Shown here in pieces: positions 31,304 to 41,800 of a stretch of 64,000 bases of DNA. Under the pieces are notes generated by a model. That model was not told the origin of the DNA. It was given only the letters and a program-made list of their open reading frames with translations, and did no database searches. The DNA comes from CAVSWT01 sp963777515. GTDB taxonomy: Bacteria; Bacteroidota; Ignavibacteria; Ignavibacteriales; Ignavibacteriaceae. The DNA lies in assembly GCA_963777515.1 (NCBI GenBank), contig CAVZQU010000004.1, forward strand, positions 310,001 through 374,000, given 5' to 3'. Every line of letters starts with the position of its first letter. The stretch's first letter is position 1. A program made the translations under genes and the position numbers.

Positions 31304-31951
31304 ATGACAGAAGACAAACAAAAAATATTTAATGCATTTATTATACCCGGGACATTTGTTCTTTTAATGTGGATAGTAAAATTAGTGGAAGTAATTTTTA
31401 ATTTAAATTTTACAACTTTTGGGATTCTTCCTCGCAGCTTTGCTAATCTTCCGGGAATAATTTTTTCGCCATTAATTCATGCTGGATTTACACATTTATT
31501 TTCCAATACAATTCCCATGATTTTTTTAGGGTGGGGAGTTGTATTCTTTTATAAAAATGCCTCTATAAAAGTTTTCCTTTCAATTTATTTTTTTACAGGA
31601 ATTTTAGTTTGGCTGTTTGCAAGAGAAGCCTATCATATTGGTGCAAGCGGAATTATTTATGGCCTTGTTACTTTTTTATTCTTTAGCGGAATTATTCGTC
31701 GTGATAACAGGTCTATAGCGTTAGCATTGGTTGTTACATTTTTATATGGAAGCTTAATCTGGGGAGTGTTGCCGGTTAATAATGGTATTTCATGGGAATC
31801 ACATCTTTTCGGAGCTTTGATTGGAATTGTATTAGCATTTCTTCTTAGAAAAAGTGATCCGTATAAAAGATACGATTGGGAGGATGAAGATTATGAAGAA
31901 GATAAAAGGAATCTCGAAATATCTTATGATAATAAAAATCCTTTTGAGTGA
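31304..31951 (+). CDS. Rhomboid family intramembrane serine protease
   Basis: Polytopic membrane protease of 215 residues. The serine motif is HIGASGIIYGLV (GxSG) and the catalytic histidine is in SWESHLFGALIGI; HAGFTHLFSNTIPMI is the conserved early loop. The C-terminal 30 residues are acidic and cytosolic (YDWEDEDYEEDKR). It starts 18 bases after the PAP2 gene, likely the same transcript. Confidence 0.93.
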   Translation: MTEDKQKIFNAFIIPGTFVLLMWIVKLVEVIFNLNFTTFGILPRSFANLPGIIFSPLIHAGFTHLFSNTIPMIFLGWGVVFFYKNASIKVFLSIYFFTGILVWLFAREAYHIGASGIIYGLVTFLFFSGIIRRDNRSIALALVVTFLYGSLIWGVLPVNNGISWESHLFGALIGIVLAFLLRKSDPYKRYDWEDEDYEEDKRNLEISYDNKNPFE

Positions 31952-31966
31952 TTCCAGAGAAGAAAT

Positions 31967-32317
31967 TTAGTGCTTTGTTGCGGCATACCAAATTGCAGCC
32001 AAGAAACCAATTCCGAAAATTGCATAAAGATAAACAGGAGAACTACTTTCAAATGGAATTTTGTTAACAGAAGTTATATCAGAAACAGGTATTTTTTTAT
32101 AACTTCCATCAAGTAAGGTTCCGTCTAAAAAATCACCTTCAACCCGCAGCAGTCTTTCCTGGTATTTGAAATCATATTTATTCCCCTGCTTAGTAATTAC
32201 AGTTGTAACTTTAAATTTATCTCTATCAATCTGTCTTTGAATCAAATCATTCTTAGTATAGCAGCCTGATATAAATAAAACTGAAACAATAATTATGGAC
32301 AACTGAATAATTTTCAT
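31967..32317 (-). CDS. Small lipoprotein, function unknown
   Basis: 116 residues with a lipobox signal (VSVLFISGC, Cys at about residue 19), a beta-rich middle (FKVTTVITKQGNKYDFKYQERLLRVEG) and a C-terminal hydrophobic helix (YLYAIFGIGFLAAIWYA). Likely tethered to the envelope by the lipid. No family recognised. It converges on the rhomboid gene with a 15-base spacer. Confidence 0.75.
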   Translation of the reverse strand: MKIIQLSIIIVSVLFISGCYTKNDLIQRQIDRDKFKVTTVITKQGNKYDFKYQERLLRVEGDFLDGTLLDGSYKKIPVSDITSVNKIPFESSSPVYLYAIFGIGFLAAIWYAATKH

Positions 32318-32466
32318 TAATAGAAATTTAAGGAAAAAATTATTTTTTAAGAAAAACTTTATATGTAATTAAAATAATTAGTTTCTAGTAATTATTAATC
32401 AAACAAACTATATTATTTTTCAAATCATAAACCACTATTGATAATTTAAATTTAGGTGAGGGCAAA

Positions 32467-34157
32467 ATGAGTAAAATTGATAGGCGAAAATTTATTAAGA
32501 GTTCTGCATTAATAGGAACATCCGCATTTATATTGGGTGCTGGAAGTACTTCAGGCATTTTTATTAAATCAAGATCGTTAGATGTACTTATTAAAAATGG
32601 AAGCATAATAGACGGCACAGGTAAAAAAGAATTTATAAGTAACATTGGAATTAAAGATGGAAAAATAGTTGAAATTGGAAATCTTGCAGATGCGGAAGCA
32701 GAGTTTATAATAGATGCAAAGGGATTAAAAGTTGTCCCCGGGTTTATAGATATTCATTCTCATACCGATACTGATTTAATTATTAATCCAAAAGCAGAAA
32801 GTAAAATTAGGCAAGGTGTGACTACGGAAATTTGCGGACAGGATGGAATGTCTTGGGCCCCAGTTGCAGAAGTTGATCTTGAGAAACAGCTTAAAAGTTT
32901 TAAAGATGAATATGGTGAAGAACTAAGCTGGAGAACTATGGGAGAATTTTTAGATAATTTTTCCCAAAGAAAATTTTGTGTGAACCTTGCATCCATGCTT
33001 GGACTAGGAACTATTAGAAAAGTTGTGGTGGGATGGATGACCGTCCCGCCACAAAAGATGAAATGAAACGGATGCAGAAAGAAGTTGAGAAAGCTATTAA
33101 TGAAGGCGCAATAGGAGTTTCAACCGGACTTGAATATACTCCCGGCAGTTTTGCTTCCACAGAGGAATTGATTGAATTGTGTAAAGCAGTTCCAAAAGAA
33201 TTTAGAATTTATGCAACACACATGCGCAATGAAGCCGACACGGTTTTAGAATCAATTAATGAAGCAATAAAAATTGCAAAGAATTCAGGTTCAAGTTTGC
33301 AGATTTCTCATCTAAAAATGCAGGGTAGATCAAATTGGCATAAAGTTGATGAAGCACTTTCATTAATTGATAAAGTACACAATGAAGGTTTAAATATTAA
33401 TGCTGATAGATACACTTATCTTGCCTTCCATACGGACCTTGCAAATCTTTTTCCATTGTGGTCACGCGATGGCGGTACTAAAAAATTTATTGAACGATTA
33501 AATGATAAAACACTTCTGCCAAAGATGAGGGGATATGCTGAAAAAAAAGTAAGTGATTTTAATGAAGGCTGGAATGGTGTTATGATTTCCGGAATAAACA
33601 ATAAGGATTTAAAGAATCTGCAAGGTAAGACAATAAAGCAAATTGGTGATGAAAATAGTGAAGATTATTTTGATACTGCTGTTTCATTGATTAAAAATTC
33701 AGATAACGATGTTTCAATGGTTGGTTTTGCAATGGGTGAGGAATCAACAGATAAAATTCTTGCTCATCCTTTAGTTATGATTGCGTCTGATGCTGGTTCG
33801 CATGCTCCTTATCCTCCAATGAATAGAACTATTGCGCACCCACGCGCCTACGGTACTTTTCCTAGAGCAATTGCAAAATACACTCGAGAAAAGAAATTGT
33901 GCTCACTTGAAGAAATGATTAAAAAGATGACATCAATGCCGGCAGATAAATTAAGCTTTAAAGATAAAGGCAGATTAGAAAAAGGTAAATCGGCTGATAT
34001 AGTTATTTTTGATTATAACACAATTCAAGATAAAGCAACTTTTATTGAGCCCCATCAATATCCCGAAGGAATTCCATACGTAATTGTTAATGGTGAAGTA
34101 GTTGTAAAAGATGGAGAGCATACCGGCGCAATGCCAGGGAAAGTTATTAAAAGTTAA
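32467..34157 (+). CDS. N-acyl-D-amino-acid deacylase, Tat-exported (frameshift ~33025)
   Basis: Amidohydrolase that removes N-acyl groups from D-amino acids, predicted to work in the periplasm. The N-terminus has a twin-arginine signal (DRRKFIKSSALIGTSAF). The metal site HSHTDTD is near residue 97, QGVTTEICGQDG follows, and later ATHMRNEAD, LQISHLKMQG and ASDAGSHAPYP carry further ligand positions. The frame shifts where VVVG should join MDDRPATKDEM, at the GTGGTGGGATGG run near 33025. The joined protein of about 563 residues matches the D-aminoacylase family. It could recycle D-amino-acid conjugates from peptidoglycan; that is inference. Confidence 0.9.
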
Positions 34158-34480
34158 ACTCTATTATTAAATAATTACATTTCTTTCATTATTTTAAGTC
34201 AATGTTGCTATTTTATAAACATTCTCATTTTACTACTATTTCAACTCAATTAATCATTTATAATCAATTGATTTAATCTAAAAAAAGCTGATTTTATATC
34301 ATTTTAACTTATTCTTTTCTTGGCAGAAAAATTGTTGCCTTCTTAAATGAGGGCATTTTTTAAGCTGATATAAAATTATTTTTGTGTTATTAATCAGCTA
34401 ATAAAATTAAAGATTATTATATAATTACAAACTAAGAATAATAGATTTAATTCATCAAAAGAATCTTACTTTAAACTAAT
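34158..34480. other. 323-base intergenic gap, AT-rich
   Basis: No coding or RNA gene seen. The only structure is ATTTTATATC (34291-34300) mirrored by GATATAAAAT (34367-34376) 66 bases apart, which could arise by chance in such AT-rich sequence. Confidence 0.5.
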
Positions 34481-35137
34481 ATGTCTGAATTTATAATTTA
34501 TCTAAAGAAAGAAAACAAGCACAAGCAAAAGCTTGAGAAGATAACTTTTCTTTTAGCAGGATTTACTTTTTTAATTGCGGTATTAGATAATTATAGTGCT
34601 GACGGTAGAATCTTTGATGGATTAGATTATATATATAATACTGTTATGCTTATTGCAGGCATTGCAAATATTTTTTATGGATTATTATTTGACAGAGTAA
34701 AAGAAAGTTCACAAAAAGATTTAATAACCAGACTTTTGCTTTTCTTAACAGGAATTATTCTAATTATTGATGGCCTTCATAAAATGCTGCTTGGCCATAA
34801 TTTGATTCAATATTTTCTAATTGCTGCCGGTTTTATTTATGTTGCCTTGAGTTTATATTATAAACAATTCCAAAGATTAAAAGCTGTCAAGCTAAATAAA
34901 CAAGGAATATCCTGGCGGACTTCTCCATTTTTAAAGCATACTTTTTTATGGAATGATATTTCTTCCTTATATCTTGAAGAAAAAAGAATGACTATTACTC
35001 TTCTGAACAAAAAAAATTATAAAATTAATCTTTCTTCTGTTAACGATGACGACCATGATGAACTTGTGAAAAAAGTTCAGGAATTTTCCGACCTCAGCAA
35101 CAGCGAACTCACCGCAAGCCGAATTTTCATGAATTAA
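34481..35137 (+). CDS. Membrane protein with C-terminal PH-like domain
   Basis: 218 residues, function unknown. Four hydrophobic helices (about 22-125) are followed by a beta-rich cytosolic part, LNKQGISWRTSPFLKHTFLWNDISSL and on, which has the strand pattern of bacterial PH-like domains (a residue pattern of 'gi..r....'.'f.WndI..i.l...'). Such domains bind lipids or partner proteins. Alone between AT-rich gaps. Confidence 0.65.
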   Translation: MSEFIIYLKKENKHKQKLEKITFLLAGFTFLIAVLDNYSADGRIFDGLDYIYNTVMLIAGIANIFYGLLFDRVKESSQKDLITRLLLFLTGIILIIDGLHKMLLGHNLIQYFLIAAGFIYVALSLYYKQFQRLKAVKLNKQGISWRTSPFLKHTFLWNDISSLYLEEKRMTITLLNKKNYKINLSSVNDDDHDELVKKVQEFSDLSNSELTASRIFMN

Positions 35138-35326
35138 TGTGATAAGTATAAACCTAATTCATTAGAGGAATTGGGATTAATTAACAAGAACTTTATCCGG
35201 TATTAATTGATTGACATAACTCCATAAACAAATTGTTATAATTCTGTGATGAATTAGCATTTTGCTTTTCGTATTTAACTATTATAAATCTCTAAACTTA
35301 TATAAACTTCATTTTGGGATTACTTA

Positions 35327-35806
35327 GTGAAAAAAGTATTAGTGGGCGCTATTTTATTTTTTGTTTTGACGGTTGCTTTATCAGCTCAGGAAACAAATTT
35401 TAAAATTAAAACTATCGATAATTCGCGGGTTGAATTGAAAGAACTGTATTCTAAAGGGGCAGTGCTGGTAAATTTTTGGGCTTTATGGTGTAAACCATGT
35501 AGAGCTGAAATTAAATTCCTTGAAAAATATTATACCGAATACAAATCTAAAGGTTTTTCAATTATTGGAATAAACCAGGATTCTCCGAGAAGTTTGGCAA
35601 AAGTTAAAACATTTGTTAATTCTCACAATTTAACATTTCCAATTGTTCTCGATCCGAATCAAGAGATTTTTCAAAAATTTAACGGGCAATCAGTTCCATT
35701 TTCAGTCTTATTGAACAAAAAGGGTGAAATTGTTTACACGCATATTGGATATCTGCCTGGTGATGAAATTGAATTAGAGAATGAAATTTTAAAATTAGTA
35801 GAGTAA
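35327..35806 (+). CDS. TlpA-like thiol:disulfide oxidoreductase
   Basis: Exported thioredoxin-fold protein of 159 residues. A signal peptide (KVLVGAILFFVLTVALSAQ) precedes the fold; the active site WCKPC is at residues 54-58 in the NFWALWCKPCRAE strand-helix, and cis-Pro is in GQSVPFSVLLNK. Start is GTG. It is three bases ahead of the beta-barrel gene, starting a three-gene operon of envelope proteins. Probable role: reducing or isomerising disulfides of the downstream secreted proteins. Confidence 0.88.
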   Translation: MKKVLVGAILFFVLTVALSAQETNFKIKTIDNSRVELKELYSKGAVLVNFWALWCKPCRAEIKFLEKYYTEYKSKGFSIIGINQDSPRSLAKVKTFVNSHNLTFPIVLDPNQEIFQKFNGQSVPFSVLLNKKGEIVYTHIGYLPGDEIELENEILKLVE

Positions 35807-35809
35807 TAA

Positions 35810-37414
35810 ATGCAAAAATATTTTTTAGCATTTATTTTTTTTATGAGCACAATAATTTTACATTGTCAAATTCAACCAAGTTTATCCAACATTCTGCGGT
35901 ATGGAAACGGAAGACATGATATTGGAAGCACATTCCAGAATTTTCAATATTTTGAAAATTTAACAGACTTCAGACTTTCATTGCCTTCTAATTTTACTGC
36001 TGGAGTGAGATTTTTATATGATGATCCCCCTGAAGTTGGTGATACTTTTAAAGGATTAAAAAGAAGATTTATAGAATACAACGACGATCATTTAAGTTTA
36101 CGGGTTGGGAATTCTTCAGAGCTTTACGGAAGAGGATTAGTTTTAAATTTATTTGAAAACCGAGGATTAGCTTATGATACTTGGATTGATGGAATTAAAG
36201 CTAGTTACAAAATTGATAATTTAAAAGCTTCAATTATTGCGGGAAGCATTGATTTTAGAGATTCTATTACTGTAACTCTACATGAGAGTTACAAATTGCG
36301 CGGTGGAAATTTAGAATACAATATATTAAAAGAACTTAAAATTGGAACTTCATTTGTAAATGCAATTTCAATAATTCCTCAAATTAATAATACTAAACTT
36401 CAATCTACATCGGAACTTCCCGAATTTTATTTTGAGTTAAATACTGATCAATTCAACTTCTTTTTTAATTGGGCAAATAAATGGACAAATACACCTTCAA
36501 TAAATAAATCTTTTAGCGGGAATGGAATTTATTCATCATTTTCTTTTTCTGAAGAATCATTTGGAATAACTATTGATTATAAAAATTACAATTTTGACCA
36601 AGAAAATCCTTACTTGCAGAATGATGAAACAAGAACTTCAAAATTTTTACCTTTTCAAAATCCGCCAATAGTTATGAAAGAACACAGCTATTATTTCCTT
36701 TCAAGAGCATTGCATCAAGTAGATTTTAATGACGAAGTTGGTTTCCAGATTGATGCAAATTATTCTGTAAATGAAGATTTGAATTTCAGTTTAAATTACA
36801 GTTTAGCGAGTAGACATAACACTTATAAATTTGATAATTCAAATTTTTTATTTACCAAAGAAAAAAGAAAATCAAATTTCTTTCCAAGCTCCGATAAACA
36901 ATATTCACCTTATCAAGAAATTTTTGCTGAAGGAGAATATTATTTCAATTTAAATACTTCAATAAGATTTGGTATTGCCAACCGAGAAAATACACTTTAT
37001 AATTATTTCTCCGGTATAAGTGCTAGTCATACAATTAAATCAACGGTTCTTCCTTTGCAATTTTCTCACACTTTTTCTAGGGCCTTATCCACCGTCATTC
37101 AATACGAATTTGAAAAGGTAAATGATAATTATAACTCAGATCAACCAAATTTCCATAATCAATTTATTTCAATTCTTACTTCGATTTTTGGAAAGGGAAC
37201 TGTCGCTTTTAGATACGAATTTACAAACAACAATTTTGATGCTTCGGGAAGAAAAGATTGGCTCGTAACTGAAATTGGTTATAGAATTTCAGGATCAAAT
37301 TTATTAACACTTTCTTACGGAAGAGAAAGAGGTGGTCAGATTTGTACAAATGGAATTTGCAGATACCTGCTTCCGTTTAAGGGATTTAGATTTACAATGC
37401 TTACAAATATTTAA
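35810..37414 (+). CDS. Outer-membrane beta-barrel protein (DUF6029-like)
   Basis: 534 residues with a signal peptide (FLAFIFFMSTIILHCQ) and a long series of alternating amphipathic strands (for example FNFFFNWANKWTNTP and FSFSEESFGITIDYKNYNF), ending in an aromatic-terminated strand typical of barrels (GFRFTMLTNI). The conserved LRVGNSSELYGRGLVLNLF is like proteins named DUF6029; I am not certain of that number. Middle gene of the TlpA-barrel-Omp28 operon, suggesting a pore or assembly partner for the secreted third protein. Confidence 0.7.
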   Translation: MQKYFLAFIFFMSTIILHCQIQPSLSNILRYGNGRHDIGSTFQNFQYFENLTDFRLSLPSNFTAGVRFLYDDPPEVGDTFKGLKRRFIEYNDDHLSLRVGNSSELYGRGLVLNLFENRGLAYDTWIDGIKASYKIDNLKASIIAGSIDFRDSITVTLHESYKLRGGNLEYNILKELKIGTSFVNAISIIPQINNTKLQSTSELPEFYFELNTDQFNFFFNWANKWTNTPSINKSFSGNGIYSSFSFSEESFGITIDYKNYNFDQENPYLQNDETRTSKFLPFQNPPIVMKEHSYYFLSRALHQVDFNDEVGFQIDANYSVNEDLNFSLNYSLASRHNTYKFDNSNFLFTKEKRKSNFFPSSDKQYSPYQEIFAEGEYYFNLNTSIRFGIANRENTLYNYFSGISASHTIKSTVLPLQFSHTFSRALSTVIQYEFEKVNDNYNSDQPNFHNQFISILTSIFGKGTVAFRYEFTNNNFDASGRKDWLVTEIGYRISGSNLLTLSYGRERGGQICTNGICRYLLPFKGFRFTMLTNI

Positions 37415-37425
37415 GAGAGGCAATA

Positions 37426-38472
37426 ATGAAAACTATGTATAAAATAATGATTATATTTTTTACGATTTTTATTTCGGTTTATCCAAGTGATAGAAAAGTT
37501 CTTGTTGAAATTTTTACTAATTCAGCATGCCCGTTTTGTCCACCGGCACATACTGCACTTGATAATTACTTGCAAAACAGCCCAAACGCTAATAAGATAG
37601 TATACATTTATTACAATATCAGATATCCTTATGCAAGCGATCAACTTTATAAAGACAACACTACAGATTCTGATGCAAAATATAAACTTTACTTGAATTC
37701 TAGTGGAGGCAACCCCGCAGCTTTTTTTGATGGTAAGCGTTATGCTAATAGTTTCAGTAGTTGGGGAAGCACTTTAGATAATTTAGAAACTCAAGCAAGC
37801 AGTTTTGATATTATACTTAACGGCAATTACACCTCCTCAAATTTTACAGTTAACGCAGAAATAACTAAAACCGGTGAAACCACCGATGCAGATTTAACAG
37901 TAAATTTTGTTGTTGTTGAAGATGTAGAATATAGTGGAGGCAATGGAATAACTAATCATAAACATGTGATGAGAAAAATTGCAAATATAGATGGTGATCC
38001 TTTAACTATTGAAGTGAATGAAATGAAAGAAATGTCTTCAACGTTTAATATGAATGATATTTGGAATAAGTCAAACCTAGGAATAGTTGTTTTTATTCAA
38101 AGCAAATCAACCAAAACTGTTTATCAATCTGAATATATAAGTTATTCAGATTTAACTGTAACTTCAGTTGATGATAAGCCTAATTTATCGGAAAAATTTC
38201 AGCTTCACCAAAATTATCCCAATCCATTTAATCCAAGCACAAAGATAAGCTGGCAAACCCCGGTTGCCGGATTCCAGACTTTAAAAGTATATGATATATT
38301 GGGAAATGAAGTTGCAACTCTGGTTAATGAATACAAGCCAGCAGGAAGTTATGAAGTAACTTTTAATGCTTCTAACAATCAAAATCATGCATCATTGCCA
38401 AGCGGATTTTATATCTACCAATTAAAAGTTGGAAATTATATCCAAACCAGGAAGATGATTCTATTAAAGTAA
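37426..38472 (+). CDS. Omp28-like thioredoxin-fold protein with T9SS sorting domain
   Basis: Secreted protein of 348 residues. After the signal peptide comes VLVEIFTNSACPFCPP with cysteines at 35 and 38, a thioredoxin-like redox or metal site, then an Omp28-type beta domain. The C-terminus is a type A T9SS sorting domain beginning QNYPNPFNPSTKISWQTP and ending YIQTRKMILLK. The CPFC pair suggests that it is the client or partner of the TlpA-like protein made two genes upstream. A clear terminator follows. Confidence 0.85.
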   Translation: MKTMYKIMIIFFTIFISVYPSDRKVLVEIFTNSACPFCPPAHTALDNYLQNSPNANKIVYIYYNIRYPYASDQLYKDNTTDSDAKYKLYLNSSGGNPAAFFDGKRYANSFSSWGSTLDNLETQASSFDIILNGNYTSSNFTVNAEITKTGETTDADLTVNFVVVEDVEYSGGNGITNHKHVMRKIANIDGDPLTIEVNEMKEMSSTFNMNDIWNKSNLGIVVFIQSKSTKTVYQSEYISYSDLTVTSVDDKPNLSEKFQLHQNYPNPFNPSTKISWQTPVAGFQTLKVYDILGNEVATLVNEYKPAGSYEVTFNASNNQNHASLPSGFYIYQLKVGNYIQTRKMILLK

Positions 38473-38499
38473 ATCAGATTTAATTCTGAATTAAAAATT

Positions 38500-38542
38500 A
38501 ACCTCCTTAATTTCTTGTATAAAAAATTTAGGAGGTTTTTTA
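38500..38542 (+). terminator. Rho-independent terminator of the TlpA operon
   Basis: AACCTCCT (38500-38507) pairs with AGGAGGTT (38530-38537), followed by a T-run. Its 22-base loop is long but AT-only. It lies 28 bases past the stop; the remaining 300 bases to the protease gene are AT-rich with no other feature seen. Confidence 0.75.
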
Positions 38543-38841
38543 TATTAAAATTTATTTATTTTACAAACCCTTGTTGAGGAAAAAATACGAGTTGCTTTGA
38601 AAATCGAACTACTTATTTTTTACAAATCAGTGTTTTATTACAAAGGACTTAAAGCCATCCTCAATAATTTTATGCCGTTCATATAATTTAAATACACTTC
38701 ACACTAAATTTTTTATAGGTTCTAATGATTTTTATTAGCTTAATATGATTTAAAAATAATTGTATTAAAAGAATCTCTAATTTAATTCCATTCGAAAACC
38801 TTGAAACACTTTTCCTTAATAATATCTAAACAGAGGTCCTT

Positions 38842-41800
38842 ATGAAAAAAATTCTAACTGGATTTTTTATCCTGTTATTAAATACTCTTGTGCTTGCACA
38901 AGTTGATGCCAGAATGCTGCAGTACCCTGATGTCTCAGCTAAGTATATAACATTTGAGTACGCCGGTGATATCTGGATTGTCCCTAAAGAAGGAGGAATT
39001 GCAAATAGACTGAGTTCCCCTAAGGGCGAAGAGGCTTTGCCTAAATTTTCTCCTGACGGTTCAAAGATTGCATATAGTGCTAACTATGACGGAAACGTAG
39101 ATGTATTTGTTATTCCAACTTTAGGCGGTATGCCGGTTAGATTAACACATAATGGAATGACTGATAGAATCGTTGATTGGTATTCAGATGGGCAGAACGT
39201 ATTATATGCATCTTCTATGGAAAGTGGCAAGCAAAGATTTAATCAATTCTACAAAGAATCTATTAAAGGCGGGCTGCCGGAAAAACTTCCGATTCCAATG
39301 GCTGAATTTGGTTCGTTCTCACCTGACAGTAAAAAAATTGCATATACACCAATGACAAGAAGCTTTAGAACCTGGAAAAGATACCGCGGCGGGTGGGCTG
39401 CTGATATTTGGATTTTTGATCTTGATAAATTGACTGCTGAAAATATAACTAACAATCCTGCTAATGATGAATTTCCAATGTGGCATAATAACACCATTTA
39501 TTTTTTGTCGGATAGAGGGACACATGAAAGAAATAATATTTGGTCTTATGACGTAAATACAAAAGCTGTTAAACAAATAACCAACTTTGAAGATTTTGAT
39601 GTTCATTTTCCTTCTATTGGACCTGATGATATAGTTTTTGAAGCAGGCGGCAGCTTATACCTTCTTGATCTTGCCACAGAAAAATATCATGAAGTAAAAA
39701 TTGATGTTGTTTCCGATGTTTCTACATTAATGCCTAAAACTGAAAAAGCAGAAAAATATATTCAAAGTTTTTGTCCTTCTCCTGATGGCAAAAGAGCAGT
39801 GTTTGAAGCAAGAGGTGATTTGTTTTCAGTGCCTGCAGAAAACGGGAATGTTTATGATTTAACAAACACTTCCGGTTTTGCGGAAAGATATCCTTCCTGG
39901 TCTCCCGATGGAAGATACATTGCATATTGGAGTGATAAATCCGGCGAATATGAATTAACATTAAAAGATATGGAAAAGCCAAATGAAGAAAAGAAATTAA
40001 CTTCATACGGCCCGGGTTATCGTTACCAAATCTACTGGTCACCAAATAGTAAAATGCTTTCATTTATTGATAAGGCAATGAAGATATTTGTTTATGATGT
40101 TGATAAAGATAAAACAACTCAGATTGACAAAGCTGAATATAAATACGAAGGCGGACTTGAAAGTTTTAAAATGAGCTGGTCGTCCGATAGCAGATATGTG
40201 GCATACAGCCGCGAGGTTGAAAATACTCATGGTGCTGAATTTGTTTATGATACTAAAGAAAATAAAGTTCACCAATTAACCTCCGGATATTATGATGATG
40301 GGCAGCCGGCTTTTGATCCTGATGGAAAGTATCTTTATTATTTAACGAATAGATCATTCAATCCGGTTTACGGCGATTATGATGGAACATTTGTTTATCC
40401 GAATACAACAAACATTGCCGCAGTTTCATTAGTTAAAGATACTCTTTCTCCTTTAGCTCCTAAAAACGATTTGAGCGAAATTAAGAAAGAAGAAAAAAAG
40501 GAAGGCGATAAAGAGGAAAAGAAAAAAGATGAGAAAGTAAAGAAGGATGAAAAAGTTAAAGAAGTAAAAATTGATTTTGATGGTTTTGAAGAAAGAGCAG
40601 TGCTTTTGCCGCCTGATGGAGGAAATTACATTAATCTATCCGCAGTTCCCGGAAAAGTAATTTATCATAGGATGCCCAATAGCGGATCGGAATCAAAGAA
40701 AAAACCAATTGTTTATTATGATCTTGATAAAAGAGAAGAAAAAACTATAGTTGATGATGCTGATGGTTACCAGGTTAGTGCGAATAATAAAAAAATTATG
40801 ATTGCTGTAAAAGGTTCATATTCTATAGGTGATATTGCACCTGAGCAAAAGCTTGAGAAGAAAATGCCTGTTGCAGAAATGGAAATGAAGATTGTTCCCA
40901 AAGAAGAATGGCATCAAATATTTAATGATACATGGAGATTTGAAAGAGACTTTTTCTATGATCCCAACATGCACGGTGTTGATTGGAACGCAATGAGAGC
41001 CCGTTATGGAAAATTGGTTGATTACGCCGTTACCCGCTGGGATTTGAATTATATTTTAGGTGAATTAATCGGTGAAATGAATTCTTCACATACTTATAAA
41101 AGTGGCGGCGACTTAGAAGAAGCTGAGAAGAAAGGTGTTGGATATTTAGGTGTTGATTGGGAATTAGCTAATGGTGCGTACAGAATTAAAAAAATAATTA
41201 GAGGAGCAGTGTGGGATACAGAAGTAAGATCACCGCTTGATGAATCCGGTGTTAATGTTAAAGAAGGCGATTATATACTTGCTGTTAATGATGTCCCAAT
41301 CGATGTAACAAAAGATCCTTGGGCTGCTTTCGAAGGATTAGATGGTCAGACTGTTGTCTTGACAGTAAATAATAAACCAACGATGGACGGGTCAAGAAAA
41401 GTTACTGTTAAAACTTTAAAAGATGAAACAAGGCTTCGTAACCTGGCATGGATTGAAGCAAATAGGCAGAGAGTTGATAAGGCAACGGATGGGAAAATTG
41501 GTTACCTGTATGTTCCTGATACCGGTATTAACGGACAGACGGAATTAGTACGCCAGTTTTTTGCTCAATTTAAGAAGCAAGGTTTAATCATTGATGAAAG
41601 ATTTAATAATGGCGGACAAGTTCCTGATAGATTTATAGAGATGTTAAACCGAAAACCTTTGGCTTTCTTTGCTGTAAGAGATGGAGTAAATTGGCAAGTG
41701 CCTGCTGTGGCTAATTTTGGTCCCAAAGTAATGATTATAAATGGCTGGAGCGGTTCGGGTGGAGATGCTTTCCCGGATTCTTTTAAAAGAGCCGGAGTTG

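Noticed and set aside
35205..35245. TTGACA...TATAAT promoter ahead of the TlpA-like gene
   Set aside because: The spacing is 20 bases, too long for a normal promoter, and it lacks the TAnnTTTG form.
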